From positions 1-54,028 of the forward strand of contig JAAOXU010000005.1 in NCBI GenBank assembly GCA_018220935.1: a stretch of DNA of 54,028 nucleotides. The letters run 5' to 3'. Positions 8,541 to 16,975 of this stretch are shown piece after piece (position 1 is the stretch's first letter; every line of letters begins with the position of its first letter). Source of the DNA: Candidatus Altarchaeota archaeon. Its GTDB lineage: Archaea > SpSt-1190. The translations under genes and the position numbers were made by a program. The notes under the pieces are model-generated. The model made no database searches and was not told the DNA's origin. It saw only the letters and a list, made by a program, of their open reading frames with translations.

Positions 8541-9014
8541 TTATTTCCTCTTTGATAACCTGTGATCCATCATTAAAAGACCTCCAGGGTTATTATTTGT
8601 CATCTTTATTTTTTGAACAATTTCATCAACACTTGCTTCTTCTTCCACCTGTTCAGTTACAAACCAGTGCAAAAAGATCTCAGTTGCATAATCATTTGTT
8701 TCTCTTGATAATTTTACTAAATTATTTATTGACTTTGTAACAAACTTCTCGTGTGCTAGTGCGTCTTCAAATGCTTCGAGTGGTGAAGACCATGTAGTTT
8801 TTGGCTTGTCAATTTGTTCTAATTCAATTCCTAACCCTTTTTCAAGTAAATAATCAAAGAATTTTAATCCGTGTTCTTTTTCTTCTTTTGCTTGTAATTT
8901 TGCCCAGTGGGCAAACCCTCCAAAGTTTTTTGATTCAAAATATGCTGCCATTGAAAGATACAAATATCCTGAATGCAATTCCACATTTAATTGTTTATTT
9001 AATTCTATTTTCAT
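8541..9014 (-). CDS. Ferritin
   Basis: LNVELHSGYLYLSMAAYFESKNFGGFAHWAKLQAKEEKEHGLKFFDYL. Confidence 0.92.
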   Translation of the reverse strand: MKIELNKQLNVELHSGYLYLSMAAYFESKNFGGFAHWAKLQAKEEKEHGLKFFDYLLEKGLGIELEQIDKPKTTWSSPLEAFEDALAHEKFVTKSINNLVKLSRETNDYATEIFLHWFVTEQVEEEASVDEIVQKIKMTNNNPGGLLMMDHRLSKRK

Positions 9015-9025
9015 TTTATCACCTA

Positions 9026-9586
9026 CTAAATTTTTCCAACTAAATCAATGCTTGGTTTTAGTGTTTTTTTACCTGGCTCCCAACTTGCAGGACAAACCAT
9101 CCCTGGATTATCCTTCACGTGTTTTGCAGCCTGAAGTTTTCTCAAAATTTCTTTTGCATTTCTTCCTATACTATTATCGTGTATGTCCATGGCTTTTAAT
9201 ATTCCTTCTGGATCAATAATAAATGTTGCACGCAAAGATATGCCTTCGTTCTCAATATAAGTTCCAAGCGCCTTACAAATTAATCCAGAGGGGTCTGCAC
9301 CCATTGGATACTTAATTTTTGCAATTGAGGCCGATTGATCATGCCATGCTTTGTGAACAAAGGCGGTATCTGTACTAAAGCTGATTATTTCTCCGCCTTG
9401 TTCTTTGAAATCGTCGTGTAGGTTTGCAAGTTCTTCTAATTCTGTTGGGCAGACAAATGTAAAGTCTGCAGGATAAAATGCTAAAACTAGCCATTTACCT
9501 TTAAAGTCCGAGATGCGCATCTTTTTTATATCATTTTTATAATATGCATCAAATGAAAAGTCAGTTATTTCTTCACCAATATTCAT
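9026..9586 (-). CDS. 2-Cys peroxiredoxin (AhpC/Prx family)
   Basis: FYPADFTFVCPTELEELANLHDDF; C-terminal VCPASWEPGKKTL. Confidence 0.93.
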   Translation of the reverse strand: MNIGEEITDFSFDAYYKNDIKKMRISDFKGKWLVLAFYPADFTFVCPTELEELANLHDDFKEQGGEIISFSTDTAFVHKAWHDQSASIAKIKYPMGADPSGLICKALGTYIENEGISLRATFIIDPEGILKAMDIHDNSIGRNAKEILRKLQAAKHVKDNPGMVCPASWEPGKKTLKPSIDLVGKI

Positions 9587-9595
9587 AAAACACTG

Positions 9596-10450
9596 TTAAC
9601 TCGTGGTATTTAAAAACTTACGAGCGAGTATGCCAATTACAAACGAGATAAAAGCAACACCTAAACTGATGGAGACCATCTCCAAAAAGGATTTTTTGAA
9701 GCTAACTTCTCTAATTACTGAGGTAAAGAGTGTGAATGCAAATATTATGATGATTGCATTTGATATGGCAAATGCTAAAGCACCTATGGGACTTTTTAGT
9801 ATAAAGTAGGGACTAACTAATGCGGCGACTGCAAGTAAGTATGCAAAACCAGTGTAACTTGCGGCTTTAAACGCATTTTTACTATCATCAGTTCTTTTAG
9901 ATAAGTATTCTGATGCTGCCATTGAAAGTGTGGCTGAAATACCTGTAATTAGACCTGCAAGTCCGACTATGGCCGTATTTTGTAGTGCAAAAGTTAAACC
10001 TGCAAGAGTTCCAGTTATTTCAACTAAAGCGTCGTTTATTCCAAGTACCATCGAACCAATATGCTCTGTTGACTCTTCACTAATCATCCTAACTAATGCG
10101 TTTTCGTGATCTTCTTCATCCTTTAAAATTGACTTTGCACTGGGGAAGTCTTTTAGGACCTTTGCATATGCTTCTTCTGCTTCTTTTTCTCCTGCTTCCA
10201 TCAGTTTTACTGCAAAAGTCAAACCCAAAATTCTTGCTATTAGTGTGTAAAAGAAAATTTTTAGTTTATTTGGGGAAACTTCCTTTTTAGTATATTCTTT
10301 CCAAAAGGTATAATGTTTTAGTTCATCTTTAGATAGTTTTGATAATACTTTTTTGTTTTTCCCCTTGGCAAACTTGATTAAATTTTTGTATATGTGGTAC
10401 TCTGTAATCTCACTTTTTTGAAAACCTAAGATTAATTTTTGAGTCTCCAC
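9596..10450 (-). CDS. Rubrerythrin-like domain fused to VIT1/CCC1 iron transporter
   Basis: N-terminal helices with E/H motifs (DELKHYTFW, DEEDHENAL), then GSMVLGINDALVEITGTLAGLTFA. Confidence 0.85.
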   Translation of the reverse strand: METQKLILGFQKSEITEYHIYKNLIKFAKGKNKKVLSKLSKDELKHYTFWKEYTKKEVSPNKLKIFFYTLIARILGLTFAVKLMEAGEKEAEEAYAKVLKDFPSAKSILKDEEDHENALVRMISEESTEHIGSMVLGINDALVEITGTLAGLTFALQNTAIVGLAGLITGISATLSMAASEYLSKRTDDSKNAFKAASYTGFAYLLAVAALVSPYFILKSPIGALAFAISNAIIIIFAFTLFTSVIREVSFKKSFLEMVSISLGVAFISFVIGILARKFLNTTS

Positions 10451-10498
10451 TTAGATTCGTGGCCTTAGTTGTTTAAAACTCTTATATGTTCTACTTTT

Positions 10499-11074
10499 GT
10501 GATTGGAATCTTAGCATTAGGTAATGAACTTAGGGGTGATGATGGGGTTGGAATCTATGTTGGGAAAGAATTAGAAAAATGTAGCATACCTGTGACTTTT
10601 GGCTTCTCAACTCCTGAAAATCTAAAAGAGATACCCTACTCCAAAATAATTGTTGTGGATGCAGCTCATTTTGACCTTTCAGTTCCGTTTCTTATTGGAA
10701 AAGATACTATTAGTCACTATACACATAAGCCTAGTCTTGATAAGCTGGCTAAATTTTTTGGTGTTGAGTATACTGTCTTTGGAATCAAAACGTATAATAG
10801 GGAACTAGGTAATAAGATTTCAGAGCAGGCAAGAAAAAATGCCGACTTTACAATTAGGGTGATAAAAGTGTGTATGGCAATTCCGGGGGTAGTGGTTGAT
10901 GAGGGTAAAAAAGTGGTTGATTTAGGCCACAAAACTAAACAAGTTAAATTTGCAATTCCTCATTTAAAAAATGGAGATTTTGTATTAGTTCATGCAGGTA
11001 TGGTAATTGATAAGTTAAGTGAAGATGATTATAAAAATGCTAAAGACGCATTAAGTGGATTATCTTGTGAATAA
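10499..11074 (+). CDS. Fusion of HycI-type hydrogenase maturation endopeptidase and HypC-type chaperone
   Basis: N-part IGILALGNELRGDDGVGIYV...IVVDAA (HycI/HyaD); C-part VCMAIPGVVVDE...GDFVLVHAGMVIDKLSEDD (HypC/HupF); GTG start chosen, ORF open to 10469. Confidence 0.85.
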   Translation: MIGILALGNELRGDDGVGIYVGKELEKCSIPVTFGFSTPENLKEIPYSKIIVVDAAHFDLSVPFLIGKDTISHYTHKPSLDKLAKFFGVEYTVFGIKTYNRELGNKISEQARKNADFTIRVIKVCMAIPGVVVDEGKKVVDLGHKTKQVKFAIPHLKNGDFVLVHAGMVIDKLSEDDYKNAKDALSGLSCE

Positions 11075-12235
11075 ACCAATTTGTGATGCAGACATATCAA
11101 ACAATGTATTTGGGAATAGTCCTAAGTATAGTGAAAGGAAGAATAATGCAATAATTACGGCTTTTAGTTTCTTATCAACTTTAATTGATTTTGAGCCTTT
11201 GATTTTTGATATGATTCTTAAGGCAACAAACGCGCTTAAAATCATATTAACCACTAAAAAATATGAGAGTGGGTTGTGGATTGAAAATACAGATGAGAAC
11301 AAAATTATTTTACTTGGGAATAAGTGAAACGGTGGGAGACCTGCTAGTATTAAGAAAGCACCATAAAACGGCAGTTCAAGACCTCTTGGAATCCAAAGAT
11401 CTTTTAGACTTTTTGCTTTTGAAGCTTCAATAACTGCGAAGACAAGAGTTATTGCTAGTACGTGGGAGAACATCATGTAAAGGGCTGCTACTCTTGATGC
11501 AGAACTCGCAACTGAGATAGCCACTAAATCATATGCTAGATTAGAAGCGTCAATTAATGCGATTAGCCTAAGAAGTGAAAGTTCAGATAGTGCCATTAGG
11601 TTTGCAATTAACATAGACAATAATGCAAAAGCGGTTATTGTGGGGGATGGTCTAGTTATTACCATAAGAAGTGCTAGTGGACTAATTTCAGTTAAGACTG
11701 ATGAGAAAAATATTCGCATCTCAAAATCAACTGATTTATAGATTTCAACTAGCCAATCCTGAAATGGTGCAATACCTAATTTTACAAGAAGGCCTAAAAC
11801 AAAAAATATGGTAGCTTCAGGTGTTAGTGCTGTGATTAAACCTGTCTTAAAAAATGAAATTGCAATGGCAAATAGCATGAGTGCACTCCCCACTGAATTT
11901 ACAATAAAGTACCGAAGTGTTGCTTTTCTATGTTCAAAAATCAAGAAGTATGAAGCATAAATTGCAAGTTCAAAATAAATGAAAAGTTCAACTAAGGTTT
12001 GACTGTTTATTATTCCAATAAGATCAAACATGGCTAAAAAGAAGAGTGGATATTTTGCGTTTTTCCAATTTGATAACCACATTATCATTAAGGATAATGC
12101 AAAGAAAAAAGTAGCTAATGAATATCCACCTATTGATGAATTTATCGTTGCGTAGATGAAAGCTAGGGCTGTTAGTGGTTTTCTCCATTCTTTAGTGAAT
12201 GGAAGCAGCAACGCTATTATTAAGAGGACATCCAT
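11060..12235 (-). CDS. Antiporter-like membrane subunit (ND2/NuoN-like)
   Basis: Polytopic; GLLVKLGIAPFQDWLVEIYKS; in hydrogenase operon. Confidence 0.75.
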   Translation of the reverse strand: MDVLLIIALLLPFTKEWRKPLTALAFIYATINSSIGGYSLATFFFALSLMIMWLSNWKNAKYPLFFLAMFDLIGIINSQTLVELFIYFELAIYASYFLIFEHRKATLRYFIVNSVGSALMLFAIAISFFKTGLITALTPEATIFFVLGLLVKLGIAPFQDWLVEIYKSVDFEMRIFFSSVLTEISPLALLMVITRPSPTITAFALLSMLIANLMALSELSLLRLIALIDASNLAYDLVAISVASSASRVAALYMMFSHVLAITLVFAVIEASKAKSLKDLWIPRGLELPFYGAFLILAGLPPFHLFPSKIILFSSVFSIHNPLSYFLVVNMILSAFVALRIISKIKGSKSIKVDKKLKAVIIALFFLSLYLGLFPNTLFDMSASQIGLFTR

Positions 12236-13341
12236 GGTATCACTCCGGGAAGTAGTAGTAGTGCAATTATTAGTGGTAAAGCTGATTCAAGTTTGACTGG
12301 GCTCTTTCTAAAGAACATACTAATTAATCGTTCAATGTAAAAAATTGAAGGGAAAATCGCAAATAAGAAAAATATAACTCCAACTGGACTCTTAGTCATC
12401 AATTGAGTTAATATTGAGAATTCTGCCATGAATCCAAGAAGTGGTGGAAAACCAATTAGTGAAAGACAAGCAATCAATACTGAAACAAAAAGAGTCTTTG
12501 AATAAACTCCGCCTGAAACTGTGTTGACACCATTCTTAATGAATTCACCCACACTAAAGAAAAGAGATGATTTTGCAAGTGCGTGAGCAATTAAAAATAT
12601 GATAACTGCTTCTGGTGCTGCCCACAATGCAACTGCTACAAAGCCCATTTGTGAAACTGTTGAATACGCGAGTAATCGTTTTAAGTCGTGTTCAGCACTA
12701 GCACCAATTGCACCATAAATGGCAGAAATTATTCCAATTGGTACTAAAATTTCGGGGGTAGTTGAATAAATTAAAATACCAAAGGCACCTAGTGCAACAA
12801 TCAAACTACTAAGTAATGCGGAGACGGGGGTTGGTGCTTGTGAGTGTGCATCGGGTACCCACGAATGGAATGGGAAAATACCCATCTTAATGGCAAAACC
12901 AAGTGTCAAAATCATTGAGCCTAAAATTCCACCACTGAGTAGGCCTGCTAGTATTAGAATTGACGCCGTTTGCATAAATCCAAAGTATTTGAAAGCCGCA
13001 TTCTTGTCTTCTTTTAGTAATAAGTAAAAAGTTGGGAATATGATTAATTCTAGGAAAAAGAAAGCTTGAATTATACTATTTGTTCCAAGAAAACCAATAA
13101 TTCCTGCAATGATTATTATTAACATTGAAATTTGCTCTTTTGAAAAATCTCTTGCATATACTAGGGCCGTCATACAAATAATTGCGGCTGCAAAAACTAT
13201 TGATTCATATGGTGGTGACCATGAAAACATTATCCCAGGTAGCCAAGAATAGTAGAATTGTTCTGAGATGAATGCAAAGGAAAGAATGGCAGACCATCTT
13301 GCAATTTGAGGGTGTAGGTAAGCTAAAAGTGCCGAAACCAA
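12220..13341 (-). CDS. Antiporter-like membrane subunit (ND4/NuoM/MrpD-like)
   Basis: FAIKMGIFPFHSWVPDAHSQAPTPVSALLSS. Confidence 0.9.
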   Translation of the reverse strand: MVSALLAYLHPQIARWSAILSFAFISEQFYYSWLPGIMFSWSPPYESIVFAAAIICMTALVYARDFSKEQISMLIIIIAGIIGFLGTNSIIQAFFFLELIIFPTFYLLLKEDKNAAFKYFGFMQTASILILAGLLSGGILGSMILTLGFAIKMGIFPFHSWVPDAHSQAPTPVSALLSSLIVALGAFGILIYSTTPEILVPIGIISAIYGAIGASAEHDLKRLLAYSTVSQMGFVAVALWAAPEAVIIFLIAHALAKSSLFFSVGEFIKNGVNTVSGGVYSKTLFVSVLIACLSLIGFPPLLGFMAEFSILTQLMTKSPVGVIFFLFAIFPSIFYIERLISMFFRKSPVKLESALPLIIALLLLPGVIPWMSS

Positions 13342-13355
13342 CAGTATGCCAATTG

Positions 13356-14738
13356 TTATCGTATTATTACCCCCAAAGCTAGTGCTGCAAGTGAGACTGC
13401 AATATAACTCACGTCCCCTCTTATGTCTTTTGTGAATATGTAATTTATACCTTGTGACAATTTTTTAGTTCTTTTTTCTACGCCACTTGCCCAGTTCTCT
13501 AAATATTCTTCAGGTGGACTAACCTCAACAAAAACCCATTCAGTTGATTTTGAAAGTTTTTCTGAAATGTTATTTAATGATTTTGAATCAAATAATTTGT
13601 ATGCTAAAAGTGCCGCACCAAAGAAAATGACTAAGCTTTCTGCTTGTGGTATACTTATTGGATAAAATCCAATTGAACTCAAACCTAAACCTAAAGGAAC
13701 TAAAATTTTCCAATTTCTTGGCGGTGTCATATTACCTGAAAATGTATTACTAAAGAGCTTGAAAAAGTATAGAAGTGAAAAGAATGTAATAATTGCTGAA
13801 CTAAAGTTTTGCATTTTTAACCAGTACAATCCAAAGAGAGGTGCACCACTCAGTGAAAACATCAAAAATAATGAGAGTATACCTTCAAGTGACCTTGGAT
13901 TAAAACCAAGGTTAAGTGCGTAATTTGTATCTCTTGAATATAACTCAACTAATAAGAAATATGCTGCTTTAGTTAATGCATGAATTAAAAATGCAAATAT
14001 GAAGTTTTCTGAATTAAAAAATGCATATAAAAATCCGAGGTTAACAATGGTTGAATACGCAAGAACTTCCTTTTGGTTATTTGAACTTATGGCTAGGATG
14101 GTTGCTATAATAATTGAGAGTGTAGTCCAAACTGAAATTAGACCACTTAAGAATAAAAAGTGACTCGAAAATCGTGATATGAGTAAAGGTCCGACTGCAA
14201 CTGCCGTTACTGAGTGAATTAGTGCTGAAACGGGTGTTGGTGCCCTTACTGCGTCTTTTAACCATAAAAATGGGAATTGGGATGACTTAATCATACCTGC
14301 AATTAAAATTAGTAATGCTGATGTTGGTGGAATTATTGAAAATTCAAAACTACCTGAAATACTATAAATTATTCCAATTGCAGTTAAAAGAAGTAAACCG
14401 CTGATTCTGTTAAGTATAAAAATTTTTCTAGCCGATTTCTTGTTAAATGCGTTTGATGAATTAATTAAAAGATATGCGAGTACGCTCATGAGTTCCCATG
14501 CAAAATAAAGATAAATCCAATCGTTTGCACGTAAGAACAAAATCATACCGAGTAAAGATAATACAATTAAGCTTCCGTTTTTCTTAGTTCTTGTAAAACT
14601 CAAAGTAGCTAGTGTAATAAATATGATAGTTTTCTCAAGTATGGTTGATGCTAGTAATAGTGAATAGCCGGCTGTAAGAAAACCTAATAAGGGTAAAACT
14701 TGGTATAAAATACTGGAAACTAAAAGTTCAATTATCAC
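13356..14738 (-). CDS. Antiporter-like membrane subunit (ND5/NuoL/MrpA-like)
   Basis: MIKSSQFPFLWLKDAVRAPTPVSALIHSVTAV. Confidence 0.9.
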   Translation of the reverse strand: MIIELLVSSILYQVLPLLGFLTAGYSLLLASTILEKTIIFITLATLSFTRTKKNGSLIVLSLLGMILFLRANDWIYLYFAWELMSVLAYLLINSSNAFNKKSARKIFILNRISGLLLLTAIGIIYSISGSFEFSIIPPTSALLILIAGMIKSSQFPFLWLKDAVRAPTPVSALIHSVTAVAVGPLLISRFSSHFLFLSGLISVWTTLSIIIATILAISSNNQKEVLAYSTIVNLGFLYAFFNSENFIFAFLIHALTKAAYFLLVELYSRDTNYALNLGFNPRSLEGILSLFLMFSLSGAPLFGLYWLKMQNFSSAIITFFSLLYFFKLFSNTFSGNMTPPRNWKILVPLGLGLSSIGFYPISIPQAESLVIFFGAALLAYKLFDSKSLNNISEKLSKSTEWVFVEVSPPEEYLENWASGVEKRTKKLSQGINYIFTKDIRGDVSYIAVSLAALALGVIIR

Positions 14739-14973
14739 TAAATAACCTCCTATAATATCTAGTCTTTAGTTTTTTTAGTAAGAGTAATGAGAACGCAAAT
14801 GGAACTGCTTCAATTACTAACATGAGTAACACTAGATTTTGTGCTCCTGATTTTACGAGTAGCATTATTGCTGGGAGTGTAATTAAACTAGTTAGGGCTG
14901 CAACTTTGATTAGATCGTCATACTTAATTAAACCATATATTGAAATTGCTAAAATTCCTAATTCGTAAATCAT
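14728..14973 (-). CDS. Small membrane subunit (NuoK/MrpC-like)
   Basis: 81 aa, three TM segments, position in operon. Confidence 0.6.
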   Translation of the reverse strand: MIYELGILAISIYGLIKYDDLIKVAALTSLITLPAIMLLVKSGAQNLVLLMLVIEAVPFAFSLLLLKKLKTRYYRRLFSDN

Positions 14974-15131
14974 TTGACAACCTCCAAACCTACTGCAAAA
15001 GTGAAAATAAGTGCGAATGCCAAATAAATTTCTGTTGAGTTAATTATTGGGTTTGATATTAGTGGTGCCGGATTACCCAGTAAAAGATACGTTGAGACAA
15101 AAAGCACCAAAGCAATTAACTTATTCTTCAC
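14970..15131 (-). CDS. 53-aa small membrane subunit of hydrogenase complex (not in ORF track)
   Basis: GTG start; VKNKLIALVLFVSTYLLLGNPAPLISNPIINSTEIYLAFALIFTFAVGLEVVK; stop TGA overlaps ATG of next gene; fills an otherwise empty operon gap. Confidence 0.65.
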   Translation of the reverse strand: MKNKLIALVLFVSTYLLLGNPAPLISNPIINSTEIYLAFALIFTFAVGLEVVK

Positions 15132-15306
15132 TTACTTCACCTCCAAATGTGAGTAGTGCTAAACTACCCATAATCGCACCAACTGATTGGACTACTGCTG
15201 CTAAAATCATGCCATATGAGAATATCCACAAGCCTGCAACTAATCCTACCATTAAAAATGAAAGAGCAATCCTGTCATGACTCTTTGAGATCACAACCCA
15301 AGCCAC
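15121..15306 (-). CDS. Small membrane subunit (MrpA C-terminal/NuoJ-like)
   Basis: LSFLMVGLVAGLWIFSYGMILAAVVQSVGAIMGSLALLTFGGEVSEE; start uncertain. Confidence 0.55.
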   Translation of the reverse strand: MAWVVISKSHDRIALSFLMVGLVAGLWIFSYGMILAAVVQSVGAIMGSLALLTFGGEVSEE

Positions 15307-15314
15307 TAAAATCG

Positions 15315-16109
15315 TTAGTACAAGTTCAATGATATTATCACTTCCAGCATTGCTACTATGTTGAGTATAGTCAAATACTTTATTAATTTTTTAACGCTAA
15401 AACGAGGCAAAAGCGATGACAAAAGGACCATAAAACTGAAAATTCCAAGAGATTTTAAGAAAAAGTAGTTAGGTCCCCACATATATGCTAATAAGGCTGA
15501 AGCTGCCACTGCTTTAGCGTAATGGGCATAATTAACACAAGCTAAAAGTACGCCTGAAAGCTCTGCTTTCCACCCGCTAGCTATTTCTCCTTCAGCTGTT
15601 GGTATGTCAAATGGCGTCATTTCAAGTTCGGCCATTGAAGCAATTAATGCTAACGGGAAAAATCCTACAGCTACCATTGGCCAGCTTATAGGATTAAATC
15701 CAAATAAGAATGCAGGTGCTAAGACTGAAAGAGGAAATGCAGGATCTAGGGCCATTTTTAGTCCTGCTAGTCGAGACATTCCTTGCATACTATATGGGCT
15801 CTTAACTGAATATGCTAAAAATGTTTTAATTAAAATATCTAATAAAAATAAAGTTATCAAAAATAACACTACATAATTTACTCTATTAAGTGCCAAAAAC
15901 ATTGCAAGAACACTATTTATTAAGAGTAGTGGTGGTGCTAAAACGAAAATAAGTTTCTTGCCGTGTGGTATTATTACTTCTTTTTTGAATAATTTAATAA
16001 AATCATATATGGGTTGTAGCAATGGTGGACCGACTCGCCTTTGAACTTTGGCGTGCATTTTTCTATCAATCCACTCATAAAAAAACGGCAGTAAAACTTC
16101 ATACCCCAT
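15315..16109 (-). CDS. Hydrogenase membrane subunit, NuoH/ND1-like
   Basis: HAKVQRRVGPPLLQPIYDFIKLFKKE; EMTPFDIPTAEGEIASGWKAELSG. Confidence 0.92.
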   Translation of the reverse strand: MGYEVLLPFFYEWIDRKMHAKVQRRVGPPLLQPIYDFIKLFKKEVIIPHGKKLIFVLAPPLLLINSVLAMFLALNRVNYVVLFLITLFLLDILIKTFLAYSVKSPYSMQGMSRLAGLKMALDPAFPLSVLAPAFLFGFNPISWPMVAVGFFPLALIASMAELEMTPFDIPTAEGEIASGWKAELSGVLLACVNYAHYAKAVAASALLAYMWGPNYFFLKSLGIFSFMVLLSSLLPRFSVKKLIKYLTILNIVAMLEVIISLNLY

Positions 16110-16287
16110 TAGTCCACCCCTTAATTAGTGCCAGTAATAATATGATGCTGGCTTTTGCGTCCCAAGGCATAATAAATATGGCCCCATGAATTGCAATTAA
16201 CAATAAAAATATTTTATAAGAATTAACGGTGGCTTGCCTAGCTTTGACCTTGACTCCGCCTGAAAATGGATTCCTTTTATTACTCAT
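16099..16287 (-). CDS. Small membrane subunit in hydrogenase operon
   Basis: 62-aa ORF overlapping NuoH-like start, hydrophobic helices. Confidence 0.5.
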   Translation of the reverse strand: MSNKRNPFSGGVKVKARQATVNSYKIFLLLIAIHGAIFIMPWDAKASIILLLALIKGWTNGV

Positions 16288-16360
16288 TTTTCATCACCTA
16301 CAGGGGCTCCGCCCCTTGTAACCCCTAATTTTTGAGTTTGTTTACTCACTTTTCATCACC
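16280..16360. repeat. 19-nt direct repeats (18/19) flanking a GC-rich hairpin
   Basis: ttactcatttttcatcacc (16280-16298) and ttactcacttttcatcacc (16342-16360); between them aggggc-tcc-gcccct. Confidence 0.75.
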
Positions 16361-16548
16361 AATGCTTTTGTTGGACAAACTTCAGTGCAAACAGAGCAAC
16401 GTATACACATTTCGTGATCAACTTTAATGAATTTGTCTTTAACTACTTTAATTGCAACTGCGGGACAATGCTTTACACAAAGGTGACATTTGATACATTT
16501 ACTCTTCGTATAGTCAACTCTTCCTTCTGCCCACTTAGGGACAGTCAT
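16342..16548 (-). CDS. 2[4Fe-4S] ferredoxin subunit of hydrogenase
   Basis: CIKCHLCVKHCP and CIRCSVCTEVCP; start at MTVPKWAEG. Confidence 0.9.
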   Translation of the reverse strand: MTVPKWAEGRVDYTKSKCIKCHLCVKHCPAVAIKVVKDKFIKVDHEMCIRCSVCTEVCPTKALVMKSE

Positions 16549-16558
16549 CTTGTCCCCT

Positions 16559-16975
16559 TTAAGCGTCTCTTTTTTCTTTAACAGTCCTTTCGCTCCCTTT
16601 AGAAACAAGTAATTTTCCTCCTTCTTTTATGGCTTCTATTATTTTCGTTGGTCGTGGTGGACAACCCTGAACTTTTATATCCCCTTTAATTCGTGGCCCA
16701 GGACACTTAAATATGCCTCCATTAAGCGCACAGGCACCGATTTCAATTAAAACTCTTGGCTCAGGCACTTGATCTAATACTTGTTGTGCCTTTTCACTTA
16801 ATTTTTTTGTACCACAACCTGTGAGTAAAACAATATCAGCATGACGTGGGCTAGCTACTCTTTTAATTCCAAATCTTTCGACATCAAATCTTGGGGAAAA
16901 AAGGGTAAGTTCTTCTAATTCACATCCATTACATGTGCCTTGACTTAGCATGTAAACCCAGGGTGATTTTTTCAT
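16559..16975 (-). CDS. [NiFe]-hydrogenase group 4 small subunit
   Basis: GTCNGCELEEL, IGACALNGGIF, VQGCPPRPTKIIEAI. Confidence 0.92.
   Translation of the reverse strand: MKKSPWVYMLSQGTCNGCELEELTLFSPRFDVERFGIKRVASPRHADIVLLTGCGTKKLSEKAQQVLDQVPEPRVLIEIGACALNGGIFKCPGPRIKGDIKVQGCPPRPTKIIEAIKEGGKLLVSKGSERTVKEKRDA

Noticed and set aside
13841-14265. Alternate-frame ORFs inside the hydrogenase operon (e.g. 14077-14265)
   Set aside because: Fully contained in the ND5-like gene with recognisable motifs; no independent protein features.
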